This document shows, one piece after another, positions 14,236 through 22,279 of a stretch of 40,482 nt of DNA (position 1 is the stretch's first letter; each line of letters opens with the position of its first letter). The stretch comes from a virus. The DNA lies in the IMG/VR virus record IMGVR_UViG_3300009373_000018, positions 1 through 40,482 of that record; one strand, given 5' to 3'. The translations under genes and the position numbers were made by a program. The notes beneath the pieces are model-generated. The model ran no database searches. It was not told where the DNA came from and saw only the letters and a list, made by a program, of their open reading frames with translations.

Positions 14236-14445
14236 GTGTGTTCATATACTGGCGAGACATCATGTAATCATGGAAAAATTCTTGAGAGCTATAGAGTAAT
14301 GGCTGAAAAGATAAACTCTATAATTAAAGATAAGACCTCTAAATATTGTTATGAATATCGTATTCGGTCAAATGAAGATCCCTTGTCAAAGGCTTTTAAG
14401 AACAGCTTAATCTTGGAGGCGTGGCTTGAGCAATTCGAATATTAA
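14236..14445 (+). CDS. Small unknown protein
   Basis: A 69-residue protein with a GTG start (MCSYTGETSCNHG), then KINSIIKDKTSKYCYEYRI and SLILEAWLEQFEY. Two or three cysteines could bind metal, but no family is evident. It overlaps the VRR-NUC gene start by 20 bp. Confidence 0.55.
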   Translation: MCSYTGETSCNHGKILESYRVMAEKINSIIKDKTSKYCYEYRIRSNEDPLSKAFKNSLILEAWLEQFEY

Positions 14446-14815
14446 GCTCACTGAAAAGGATATCCAGCGCCAGATCATGCAATACCTAGCGCATTTGCCG
14501 AATGTTGTTCCTCTATTCTGGCGTCAGAATTGTGGTAGTGTTAAAATCTTGGATCCAAAGTATCCCAATGATACACACCGATACCTCAAAGTCACATGGA
14601 ATCACAAAGGCCAACCGGTTAAGGGGATCTCAGATATAATTGGGGTGTTAAACGATGGAAGATTTCTGGCCATTGAAGTAAAGAGGCCAAGGGGCAAACC
14701 GACAAAAGCCCAACAATTCTTCATTGACCAAGTTAACGAGGCAGGGGGTCTAGCATTTGTGGCCAGATCCCTGGAGGATGTTCAAAATGAATTAGATCAT
14801 GTGAAGAGGACATGA
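14426..14815 (+). CDS. VRR-NUC-type endonuclease
   Basis: A 129-residue stand-alone VRR-NUC nuclease with PD-(D/E)XK residues Asp70 in GISDIIG, Glu84-Val-Lys86 in AIEVKRPRG and a following Gln96-Gln97 in KAQQFF. Its N-terminal glutamate is in LTEKDIQRQI. The start is TTG (14426), chosen because GGAGGCG lies 6 bases upstream. It would act on branched or replicating DNA, as phage VRR-NUC proteins are thought to act as Holliday-type nucleases. Confidence 0.85.
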   Translation: MSNSNIKLTEKDIQRQIMQYLAHLPNVVPLFWRQNCGSVKILDPKYPNDTHRYLKVTWNHKGQPVKGISDIIGVLNDGRFLAIEVKRPRGKPTKAQQFFIDQVNEAGGLAFVARSLEDVQNELDHVKRT

Positions 14816-15129
14816 TAGTTATTAAGAGATCAACTAGTGGTGTGTTTTTATATAATGATAATCCTATAAAGGTTGATTTTAAAATTTATTTTATGGATGA
14901 TCATGGTATTTGTGTTTCTCAAACTGAAACAGAATGGAACAGTAGTAATGAAAGTTTTTCCGGTAAATCAGAAGAAGAGACTATTATGATTACAGCCATT
15001 CCTCCTGATATATTGATTAATATGCTAGAGGAAATGATTAAATCTGCAAGATATATTTATGGTGATGCTAAATATGAAGAGTGGTCTCGAGAAGGATGGC
15101 TCACAATAGAAAATGGAGAGAGCAGCTGA
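14812..15129 (+). CDS. Unknown AT-rich early gene
   Basis: A 105-residue protein beginning MIVIKRSTSGVFLYND. Its beta-rich N-terminal half (FKIYFMDDHGICVSQTETEWN) is followed by an amphipathic helix (PDILINMLEEMIKSARYIYG). It is AT-richer than its neighbours, suggesting a different origin. Coupled at both ends: ATGA with the nuclease gene and TGATG with the Mor-like gene. No family is recognised. Confidence 0.65.
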   Translation: MIVIKRSTSGVFLYNDNPIKVDFKIYFMDDHGICVSQTETEWNSSNESFSGKSEEETIMITAIPPDILINMLEEMIKSARYIYGDAKYEEWSREGWLTIENGESS

Positions 15130-15446
15130 TGACAAAGATTTTCAGCTTAATGGAAAACAAAGAGTTCAAGGACGATATTGGTGGGGATCTGACTCCTGAT
15201 GATATGCCGAATGAGGACATGACAATCGTGGCTCTGGAAATGGGAGTAGATGTTGCCATTAAAATGTGTCAAAGTCTCGGAGGGTTAAGTATCTATATTC
15301 CTGGGAATGGATGGAGAGAGATCCGAAAAAGATATATCGAAAAGCATAGGGATGATATGAATACAAAACGAATGGCCATCACACTCGGGACTACAGAGCG
15401 ATGGATTCGTAAGGTATTAAACGATATCAACGCTAATCAATTATGA
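15129..15446 (+). CDS. Mor-like transcription activator
   Basis: A 105-residue protein from the ATG at 15129 (TGATG junction). It matches the Mu Mor/C family: a dimerisation helix (DMTIVALEMGVDVAIKMCQSL), then the hallmark GGLSIYIPGN (residues 51-60), then a C-terminal helix-turn-helix (MAITLGTTERWIRKVL, 82-97). In Mu such proteins bind dyad sites upstream of weak promoters and recruit RNA polymerase. Here it is the last early gene, ideally placed to switch on the structural genes. It overlaps the opposing gpG-like gene by 14 bp at their 3' ends. Best candidate to bind the palindromes at 19864-19922. Confidence 0.82.
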   Translation: MTKIFSLMENKEFKDDIGGDLTPDDMPNEDMTIVALEMGVDVAIKMCQSLGGLSIYIPGNGWREIRKRYIEKHRDDMNTKRMAITLGTTERWIRKVLNDINANQL

Positions 15447-15939
15447 AGTGTAGCATGGTATTTTTTATTCTATCAAGATCTTCATCAGTCAGCTGCAGGA
15501 ATGGTCTGGCAGGAATTTTAAATCCAGGATGGGTAACAGATTTTACTGGATGCTCAGCTCCTGGCCAAAAAAGAGCTTTTTTATTTCGTGGTCTGATAAC
15601 AAAAGGACCGGTCTCTCCCCCAAATTGATGCACAGCTGCATATTCCACATTTGTTCCTACCCTAGCAAAAGTCGCGCCAGATGATGGCGTGATGGATCCG
15701 GCCAATCGGCCGGTTGCCTGTAACATTTTCCCTGTATAGCCTTTTTCTTTTCGATTGGCCAAGGTAGATGGTGCCAGAGCCGGCCATTTAGGGCGACCTT
15801 CCTGCTCGAAATTGGCCTCAACTGCATCCAACATATCTTCTGCAACGGCCCTCATCATTGCTCGTGGATTCTTCGCACGTCGCATGGCCTTTTTGAGAAA
15901 GGCAATTGTTTCCTCATCGTGTATTTCGATGGTGATCAT
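15433..15939 (-). CDS. Mu gpG-like virion morphogenesis protein
   Basis: A 168-residue protein of the phage virion morphogenesis (Mu gpG) family. Signature segments are PRAMMRAVAEDMLDAVEANFEQEG, KWPALAPSTL, LQATGRLAGSI, VGTNVEYAAVHQFG and IPARPFLQL. In Mu this protein takes part in head or tail completion. It is the last gene of the inverted packaging operon. Its stop codon lies inside the Mor-like gene end, so two operons meet with 14 bp of shared sequence and no room for a terminator. Confidence 0.88.
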   Translation of the reverse strand: MITIEIHDEETIAFLKKAMRRAKNPRAMMRAVAEDMLDAVEANFEQEGRPKWPALAPSTLANRKEKGYTGKMLQATGRLAGSITPSSGATFARVGTNVEYAAVHQFGGETGPFVIRPRNKKALFWPGAEHPVKSVTHPGFKIPARPFLQLTDEDLDRIKNTMLHFIID

Positions 15940-16728
15940 CTAAGCCAGTCCTGACTGTGTCAGAATATCTGAATCATAGTCACTGAGATTGGGGGTCCAT
16001 AAAGCCTGGCCGGGATTGTTTGAAAATCCGAGATCAGGAGAAATAAGCTCACCTGTAGATGGATCCTTATAAAATGTTTGCTGGATACCGGTTTCAGGAT
16101 CCGCTTTGGCCTCCATCTTTCCTGTACCCTGTTCAACAGTCAATCCTTTTGATTCCACCTGATCAGCTGTTAAAGCTCTGACACGGCACCGGCATCGATA
16201 TCCATTAGGGGGGTAATGGGTATTCCAAAAGGGATCATCAGCATGAAAAACCTTCTCATGTAATTTCTTATGTTCTGGACGGGCAATATCATCATTAAGA
16301 GAGATATATTGCAAATATGGCCTTAGTTCTTTGTTTTCCTGGAAAGCCTTCCACCGGCCGGCATTATATGAGCTCATCATATTTGTCCGAAAAATTGTAT
16401 TAAGACGCCATGGAGATCCGAGTAGTACCTCTTCTCCCTCTACAAGTCCCTTTCCCCACCATCCATGCTTCTTGAGTGTAGGTTCAAGCTCCTCGCGGAA
16501 TTTATTAAGTGTGAGACCGTCTTTAATGGCAAGGCGGACTTCATTACGGATATCCATCAGAACGTCCATCTGAGTGACTCTGGCTACTGTGAATGCCTGA
16601 TTATGAGCCTCATTCAGCATATCTCTCCAATCCCATGTGATTTTATAGCCTTTAGACTCGAAGTATTTGATAGCGTCCTTTGGTTTTAGTCCAATGACGT
16701 ATGAGAGATTGACCTTACTTGGAGGCAT
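15940..16728 (-). CDS. Mu gpF-like / SPP1 gp7-type minor head protein
   Basis: A 262-residue protein. The central part has the RNTNM-type helix in FRTNMMSSYNAGRWKAF, and near residue 195 the motif PPNGYRCRCRVRAL, the CxC pattern typical of the phage Mu F-like/SPP1 gp7 minor head family. These proteins sit inside or at the portal vertex. It is immediately upstream of the gpG-like gene and overlaps the portal gene by 14 bp, the usual Mu order. It is shorter than Mu gpF because the C-terminal extension is missing. Confidence 0.88.
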   Translation of the reverse strand: MPPSKVNLSYVIGLKPKDAIKYFESKGYKITWDWRDMLNEAHNQAFTVARVTQMDVLMDIRNEVRLAIKDGLTLNKFREELEPTLKKHGWWGKGLVEGEEVLLGSPWRLNTIFRTNMMSSYNAGRWKAFQENKELRPYLQYISLNDDIARPEHKKLHEKVFHADDPFWNTHYPPNGYRCRCRVRALTADQVESKGLTVEQGTGKMEAKADPETGIQQTFYKDPSTGELISPDLGFSNNPGQALWTPNLSDYDSDILTQSGLA

Positions 16729-18151
16729 TTAATTTCCCCCATACTTGAGACACGAAAATTGTCCGAGTGAGCAGCTCCTCCAGATCCTTGGTTTTCATTT
16801 TGGGATATGTCTCAGCCAGTTTTTCCATGACATCATTATAGCTGAGTCCTTTCTGGATCATCTTAGTAACCGGTTTCAACATCATTTCAGCTTGACTCTG
16901 CAGTTCCTTATCTGAGAGCTCTATATTATCCAGGGCTCTCTGGTCTGGCTTCATAGGCCGTCTTGTATATTCAGTAAAACCAGGTTCCCCTCCTGGAGCT
17001 TTGGGAACTACCTCGAGATCCTGTTCCTCTAAACTATAATGTTCCATGTAATATTTCTTGGTGAATTGGACTCCGCTTTCATTTAGGGTCTTATCGCGGT
17101 CCGCTAGGTCCTTTCTGACGCCGCTTTCTTCAAACATTGAGAATTTTGGCAGCTCTGACGCGTCACTATTCCAGTTCAATTCATCAATCCATTGGATCAG
17201 CTGATTAAATGTATCCTCCACAAGCCGCTGATCAGCCAGGGCAATCCATTCCATTACTTGAATACCACTTTGTGATTTGGCATAACTCCCTGTTTCCGTA
17301 ACATCCATGGATACTGCCTGGCCAAGGATAGCCTCACTGATTTCACGATTACTGGAAATAATTTGTGACTCATAAACGTCCACTGTGGATTTACCTTTAA
17401 CTTCCAGGGGCTCAACTGAGGCATTATCCGGAATGGCAGCTACGGCATCGTGGACCATCTTTTCCAGCATATCCATTAAATCATCGATCTCCGGATCGGA
17501 AGCACCTGGTGGATGCTTGCCAAGTAAAAAGGGCATCCCATATTTTTCAATGAATAACATCCGGAATTTCTGACCGCCTTTTTTGAATGCTACCGGCCAG
17601 AAACACTTTGACATGATCCGCTCACCATAAGGATTTTTATAAGTGGCGTTATGTTGAGGATTCAGGAATTTCCGCGGTGGTAGTTCAATGCCCTGGAAAT
17701 TGTCTTTAGGACGGAATTTCAATTGATTTTCCTGACCATAGAGGAACCATTCAACTGGCTTTGCAATGACGGCCTCTGGCAGAATAAGGCTATCAATAAA
17801 ATGCCACATGACCTCTAAGGGTTGGAAGCCGTAAAAGGGGGCATTCAGTATATCACTGATGAGCTTATATACATTAAGCCGTTTGAATAGGTCCTCTATA
17901 ATTTTTGATTTATCAGATTTATCTTTACCGCGATCGATTTCCCATTTCAGCTTTAAAACGCCAGCTTTTCTTGCCGTCACACAAGCGCTTACCCTGGCAT
18001 CGGCCATAATCTCTTTATAAACTGAGATATCTTTACCGGCTTTCCGTAAGACAAAATCCGGATCCGGTAAGATCTGAGAGATAGCGAAATAGTCCATGGA
18101 TCTTGAACGTGTTACGATTTCTTTTGATAAAGATTGGGTTGCTTGGGCCAT
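16715..18151 (-). CDS. Portal protein (DUF935, Mu gp29-like)
   Basis: A 478-residue portal of the DUF935 family, the twelve-subunit ring at the capsid vertex through which DNA is packaged. Family features include ITRSRSMDYF-like N-terminal text, DARVSACVTARKAGVL, GFQPLEVMWH, KPVEWFLY, MPFLLGKHPPGASDPE and SEAILGQAVSMDVTETGS. The C-terminal 60 residues (ELQSQAEMMLKPVTKMIQKG and on) form a long helical tail typical of the family. It lies one base downstream of the large terminase gene. Confidence 0.92.
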   Translation of the reverse strand: MAQATQSLSKEIVTRSRSMDYFAISQILPDPDFVLRKAGKDISVYKEIMADARVSACVTARKAGVLKLKWEIDRGKDKSDKSKIIEDLFKRLNVYKLISDILNAPFYGFQPLEVMWHFIDSLILPEAVIAKPVEWFLYGQENQLKFRPKDNFQGIELPPRKFLNPQHNATYKNPYGERIMSKCFWPVAFKKGGQKFRMLFIEKYGMPFLLGKHPPGASDPEIDDLMDMLEKMVHDAVAAIPDNASVEPLEVKGKSTVDVYESQIISSNREISEAILGQAVSMDVTETGSYAKSQSGIQVMEWIALADQRLVEDTFNQLIQWIDELNWNSDASELPKFSMFEESGVRKDLADRDKTLNESGVQFTKKYYMEHYSLEEQDLEVVPKAPGGEPGFTEYTRRPMKPDQRALDNIELSDKELQSQAEMMLKPVTKMIQKGLSYNDVMEKLAETYPKMKTKDLEELLTRTIFVSQVWGKLNASK

Positions 18152-18152
18152 T

Positions 18153-19418
18153 TTAATAAGTCTCCATTATTTCTTGTGAATGTTTTGCACGTCTGGATCT
18201 AGCAGTTGGAATAGGTGATCCACCACCTTTCATATAAAGTAGGGCCTGTGATGTGGAATCCACCTGATCATTGAATTCCGCTGCAGGGAAATCAGCGCAT
18301 TCATTGATATAATCATTGACCCAGGGAGCATTCTCCGGCAAAGAACAATTACCTGCCTCAATAGTAGGAGTGACAGCATGAACTCTGGCAATTTTATCGC
18401 TGTCCATTTTAAAGGGCTTGATTGGGAGTGAGGTTTCCCTTTGAAGTTCCTGGATTACACTGATACCGCTGGCTTTATCTTCAATTACAATAACATCAGG
18501 TTTATATTTATTGTACATAAAAACCACCTGGCGTTTTAATTCCGGAAATTCTACTCGAGCTCTCCAACAATTAATTAGATAAAAGCCTGTTTTATATTGA
18601 TTCCAGGTAGTGCAAACAGAATAGCTATTCTCATCGCTTTTCTTAAATGCAGTATCCCATGATTGAATTTTCCTTATGGGTCTTTCCAGGGGTAGATCTC
18701 GATAATACTTCCACCAGGCACGTTTAATGATCTCTGCCTCAACATCATCAATGAACTCTCCGCCGATCTCCTGGCGCCTGATTGCCGGGGATACTTCAGA
18801 AACCAGTTCATCAATTTCAAAAGGATCCAGAAATGGATTGTCATAACTCGTGAATTGGAAATCTGTCCAGGTTGTCCTATCCTGTTTTGCTTTCTTGAAC
18901 AGAGTGAAAAAAAGTGCCTCATCGCTTTTGACGCGCTTTCCCTTGGGGGTGCCACCAATGATTCCATTCGCTTTGTAATCCATTAACATAGGTCTCACGG
19001 CATTATACCATATGTATGGATTTTTCAGAACGATACCGGCCTCATTGATAAAGACAAACTTGTATCCGAATCCTTCAATATTCTGAGGTTTCTCAGCACT
19101 TCTGAAATCACACAGAGCATTACCGATAGTGAGCTCCTTTTTTTGTTGGCGCCATTTCCACCATCCTTCCGGTAGAGCTGATAGAGTTGGCATGAAATAT
19201 CTCTCAACATATCGATCACAGTTGGATTGGGTAGTATCTACCCATAAAAGCGGGGAAAACTCTTCCATCATAGCTTCAACGTAGAAATTGGAAACTCCTC
19301 GAGTAAGACCAAAGCGACGTCCTTTTCCTATAACCTTAAACCTGGAATTGCATCCAAAAAGGATATCATTCTGGCCTGGATGATAGCTAATTCTCAGGCG
19401 TTTTCTCAGTGATGACAC
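18153..19418 (-). CDS. terL: Terminase large subunit
   Basis: A 421-residue motor and nuclease. The ATPase part shows an atypical Walker A-like GKGRRFGLT (31-39) and Walker B FVFINEAG (121-128). The RNase H-like nuclease has Asp255 in QSWDTAFK, Glu313-Asp314 in IEDKASG and Asp384/Asp387 in NDQVDSTSQAL. The sequence is of the Mu gp28-like type, shorter than Mu's own protein. Start is GTG (19418), inside the small terminase gene (32-bp overlap). It is inverted relative to the capsid gene. Confidence 0.92.
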   Translation of the reverse strand: MSSLRKRLRISYHPGQNDILFGCNSRFKVIGKGRRFGLTRGVSNFYVEAMMEEFSPLLWVDTTQSNCDRYVERYFMPTLSALPEGWWKWRQQKKELTIGNALCDFRSAEKPQNIEGFGYKFVFINEAGIVLKNPYIWYNAVRPMLMDYKANGIIGGTPKGKRVKSDEALFFTLFKKAKQDRTTWTDFQFTSYDNPFLDPFEIDELVSEVSPAIRRQEIGGEFIDDVEAEIIKRAWWKYYRDLPLERPIRKIQSWDTAFKKSDENSYSVCTTWNQYKTGFYLINCWRARVEFPELKRQVVFMYNKYKPDVIVIEDKASGISVIQELQRETSLPIKPFKMDSDKIARVHAVTPTIEAGNCSLPENAPWVNDYINECADFPAAEFNDQVDSTSQALLYMKGGGSPIPTARSRRAKHSQEIMETY

Positions 19419-19821
19419 GTTCTATCTCGATCTTGAGGGTCTGCTCATCACCTGTGGGCTCATCGGAGAGCAGACGTCTTAATTTGACAAGTCTATCCAG
19501 ATCCATTGTGGAATCGATATCGATTTTTTTCTTCTTTAGCCTCTTATCATACAGATCAAGTGATTCTTTGATAAGTTTCAGTTCTCGCTGCTTCATTTCC
19601 TCAAGGGCATCTTTGGCCATGAGGTGGAAGTCAGCCAGATCCTCCAGCTCCCTCGCTCGGATCCGTTTTTTCCAATTGTAGCGGGAACTCCATTTCTTGA
19701 TAGTAGAGAGAGACCGTTTGAACTTTTGGGCAACCTTTTTGAGTGTCCGTTTTTCATAGAGCAGATAGTAAAACTCAAAGGCTTTTTTCTGCAGCTCTGT
19801 TTCTCTAGGAAAGTATGCCAT
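19387..19821 (-). CDS. terS: Terminase small subunit (helix-turn-helix)
   Basis: A 144-residue DNA-binding protein. Residues 25-55 form a helix-turn-helix (RTLKKVAQKFKRSLSTIKKWSSRYNWKKRI), the YNW-type pattern found in small terminases, then a charged helical oligomerisation region. It should recognise the packaging site. The overlap with the large terminase gene is 32 bp. The ATG at 19821 has no good ribosome-binding site; the frame is closed upstream so no earlier start exists. The five tandem palindromes begin 43 bp before it. Confidence 0.82.
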   Translation of the reverse strand: MAYFPRETELQKKAFEFYYLLYEKRTLKKVAQKFKRSLSTIKKWSSRYNWKKRIRARELEDLADFHLMAKDALEEMKQRELKLIKESLDLYDKRLKKKKIDIDSTMDLDRLVKLRRLLSDEPTGDEQTLKIEIERVITEKTPEN

Positions 19822-19863
19822 GTGACATTGTCAAGTTTATCCATAAGTAGCGTCTTTTTTTCT

Positions 19864-19922
19864 GGAACGGTTCCCGGAACTGTTCACTGAACCGTTCCTG
19901 GAATGATTCCATGAATGGTTCC
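19864..19922. promoter_or_regulatory. Five tandem 11-bp palindromes, 12-bp period
   Basis: GGAACGGTTCC (19864), GGAACTGTTCA (19876), TGAACCGTTCC (19888), GGAATGATTCC (19900) and TGAATGGTTCC (19912) share the consensus GGAAYNRTTCC and are spaced exactly 12 bp. They lie in the divergent region between terS (minus) and the protease gene (plus). The obvious uses are a cooperative operator for the Mor-like activator, or a small-terminase binding (pac) site beside terS. The sequence alone cannot decide between them. Confidence 0.8.
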
Positions 19923-19941
19923 ACGTCATTCCAAAAAATCC

Positions 19942-19947
19942 TATAGT
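19942..19947 (+). promoter_or_regulatory. Possible rightward late promoter -10
   Basis: TATAGT lies 20 bp after the last palindrome and no TTGACA-like -35 stands 16-18 bp before it (TTCCAC is there instead). An activator-dependent promoter with the operator replacing the -35 would look like this, as at Mu Pm. A start near 19954 would give a leader of about 100 nt before the protease gene. Confidence 0.4.
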
Positions 19948-20023
19948 AAACTTTCACTGCACATGTTCTCATACCATCACCCTGTTTCCAGCATTGTCCT
20001 AAAAAGGCTCCCTGTAGTCGCGA

Positions 20024-20042
20024 ATGCAGGGGGCCCCTGCAT
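20024..20042. other. 19-bp perfect palindrome in the late leader
   Basis: ATGCAGGGG-G-CCCCTGCAT is perfectly symmetric around position 20033. It ends 14 bp before the protease start codon and upstream of its AAGGA ribosome-binding site. It could be an operator for a dimeric regulator or an RNA hairpin; the one-base centre makes a simple hairpin unlikely without opening the middle pairs. Confidence 0.65.
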
Positions 20043-20056
20043 ACATAAGGATTCTC

Positions 20057-21427
20057 ATGTGGATTGAAGTTTTTAAGACAGGAACTCACACGGATTCAGC
20101 TGGCAATACCAAGAAATGGACCTCTGAGGATCTGGATACGATTGCCACCAAATACAATAACCAGGATAAGGATAAGAAACATGATGCTCCAGCTGTAATC
20201 GGCCATCCGAAAACAGATTCACCGGCTTATGGATGGGTAAAAAACCTGAAAAGAAAAGGTGAAATCCTGTTGGCTGATGTTAAACCTACTGTGGATGAGT
20301 TCAAAGATTGGGTTAATAAAAAGATCTACAATAAAGTTTCCATTGCTCTATTTAAGGACAATCTTTTACGGCACGTGGGTTTTCTCGGGGGGGCAGCGCC
20401 GGCTGTGAAGGGATTGAAGGCCGCCAAGTTCGGTGAAGAGGAGGATTATATAGAGATTGAATTCATGGACCTGGAAACAGCCATGAATTTCCGTGGATTG
20501 GCCAGATCTCTTCGTGGAGTTCGGGAATGGATCATTGAGAAAGCCGGTAAAGAAAAAGCTGATGAGATCCTACCCAATTATGATTTAGATCGTCTATCCA
20601 GGGCGAAGAGTGATGATAACCGGCCAAGATATAATGATCCCTCAGAGGATCCAGGATTTGTCGATGACAAGGAATATGCTACCCTGGACCAGGTTGAGGT
20701 AGGTAATCCTTATCCCAATGAACATGCAGCCAGAGTAAAGAATCCAGATGATTTTCAAGAGAATAGTTTCCGGAGAAAAAAGATCAAGACGTCCCAAAAT
20801 AGTATATCGATGATCATTGGTCGATTAAAGGATAAGACCACTACCACCACACAAGCATATCGATTTCCCAGAGATTTATATACGGTTGATGAGGCCAAGA
20901 AGTGGCTCAAAGATCATAACTTAAAGTATTTATCTTTTGAACCTGCTACAAAATCAAAGGAGCATAGTGCAATGACCCCAGAAGAAGTAAAAAAGCTCGA
21001 GGATGAGAAGAAAGCTTTGAAAACAAAAATTTCCACGATGGAGCAGGAAAAAGTGCGTGAGAAAATCACGTCTTTTACGGATAAGCTCATCGAGGATGGA
21101 TGCAAACTAACGCCAGCTCAAAGGAATGAGCAGATCGAATTCCAAATGGTTCTAGCCGGTGTAGGGGAAATAGAATTTTCTGACAACGGCAATCCGGAGC
21201 AAAAGGAAAAGAAATCCGCTCTGGAAACTTATCAGGAGTTCCTGAAAAAACTTCCACGCCAGGTAGAGTTTAAGGAGATTGCCAAGGGGGGGAAACAGAA
21301 AGCGGATCAAACAAATTCTCAGGCTGTGGCTGATAAAGCGCTGGAGTATAAGGACAAGATGGATAAAAAGGGTCGGGCCATTTCTTACACGGAAGCCGTT
21401 GCTCACGTAGTTAATCAAGAGGATTAA
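20057..21427 (+). CDS. Head maturation protease with scaffold domain (Mu I-like)
   Basis: A 456-residue protein from the ATG at 20057 (AAGGA 6 bases upstream). An earlier in-frame ATG at 20024 lies inside a palindrome and lacks a site. Residues 1-140 match the Mu I-type protease (FKTGTHTDSAGNTKKWT, PAVIGHPKTDSPAYGWV, YNKVSIALF, HVGFLGGAAPAVKGL). A middle segment (NPYPNEHAARVKNPDDF, TTQAYRFPRDLYTVDEAKKWL) resembles XkdF-like phage modules. The last 130 residues, beginning MTPEEVKKLEDE, are coiled coil, the expected scaffold. First gene of the rightward late operon. Confidence 0.83.
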   Translation: MWIEVFKTGTHTDSAGNTKKWTSEDLDTIATKYNNQDKDKKHDAPAVIGHPKTDSPAYGWVKNLKRKGEILLADVKPTVDEFKDWVNKKIYNKVSIALFKDNLLRHVGFLGGAAPAVKGLKAAKFGEEEDYIEIEFMDLETAMNFRGLARSLRGVREWIIEKAGKEKADEILPNYDLDRLSRAKSDDNRPRYNDPSEDPGFVDDKEYATLDQVEVGNPYPNEHAARVKNPDDFQENSFRRKKIKTSQNSISMIIGRLKDKTTTTTQAYRFPRDLYTVDEAKKWLKDHNLKYLSFEPATKSKEHSAMTPEEVKKLEDEKKALKTKISTMEQEKVREKITSFTDKLIEDGCKLTPAQRNEQIEFQMVLAGVGEIEFSDNGNPEQKEKKSALETYQEFLKKLPRQVEFKEIAKGGKQKADQTNSQAVADKALEYKDKMDKKGRAISYTEAVAHVVNQED

Positions 21428-21476
21428 GTTTTTTAAATAGCCGCTTCACCAAAACATATAAAAAGGAGTTCTAGAA

Positions 21477-22217
21477 ATGTATCAGAATCCAATTTTGACA
21501 AAAACATTTGACGCAGCCGGAGCAATCACCAAGTATCGTATTGCTAAGATGTCCACGGATATCGCTGTTGTTGTGGCTGCAGCCGCGACGGATAAGCTTA
21601 TTGGTGTTAACGGCGCCATAACCCTGGCTAGTGGAGATAGGGGCGATGTCTACACCCATGGGATCGTAGAGGTCGAATATGGTGGAAATGTAACTCGTGG
21701 GGATCTACTCACCTCTGATTCCAGTGGTAGGGCCATTGCAGTTACCCTGGCGTTATTAAATACGGGCCGCTGTTCTATTCTTGGTCGCGCTTTGGTGAGC
21801 GGTGTTGTAGGGGATATCGGATGCGTGGATTTGTCTATCGGCGAATCCAGTATGACCAAAAAGATTGCTGGCGCCACCATGGTAGTGGGATCCGAATCAT
21901 CGAATACCATCAATGTGACAATCCAATTAACTGATCAGAATGGCGATGATCTGGCTGTCAGGGCATCTGTATTAGCCTATTTGTCTGATGATGCGAATGG
22001 GGATTCGATCGCGGCTACCGCTCCAGATGGAGGATGGGCTATTGGAACTGATGGATTGCTCATTCCTGTTGTTGCCAGTAAAGCGGCTCAATTGGTTTCT
22101 GAGTCTGATGGCGATATCGACGTAACCATTACTGAGTCCGGAGCTGATACTTGGTATCTCATTGTCTTACTACCAGATGGCACGTTAGTTGCTTCTGGCG
22201 CAATCACATTTGCCTAA
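21477..22217 (+). CDS. Capsid decoration protein (DUF2190-like plus Ig-like domain)
   Basis: A 246-residue protein. The N-terminal 125 residues (FDAAGAITKYRIAKM, TDKLIGVNGAITLASGDRG, YGGNVTRGDLLTSDSSGRA) match the DUF2190-type decoration fold that stabilises capsids. Residues 135-246 (INVTIQLTDQNGDDLAVRASVLAYLSDD and WYLIVLLPDGTLVASGAITFA) form an Ig-like domain of the kind displayed on phage surfaces. RBS AAAGGAG is strong. Position just before the capsid gene supports this role. Ig domains often bind sugars weakly, so adhesion to host or mucus surfaces is possible. Confidence 0.82.
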   Translation: MYQNPILTKTFDAAGAITKYRIAKMSTDIAVVVAAAATDKLIGVNGAITLASGDRGDVYTHGIVEVEYGGNVTRGDLLTSDSSGRAIAVTLALLNTGRCSILGRALVSGVVGDIGCVDLSIGESSMTKKIAGATMVVGSESSNTINVTIQLTDQNGDDLAVRASVLAYLSDDANGDSIAATAPDGGWAIGTDGLLIPVVASKAAQLVSESDGDIDVTITESGADTWYLIVLLPDGTLVASGAITFA

Positions 22218-22279
22218 TAGTGAGGGGCATTAATAAAGCCTAATCACGGTATAATAACATATTGAAGGAGATTTGAAAA

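Noticed and set aside
19805-20089. Minus-strand protein with a four-residue repeat (ERFSEQFREPF)
   Set aside because: The peptide periodicity is just the 12-bp palindrome array read as codons. The frame has no ribosome-binding site or known family and spans the divergent control region.
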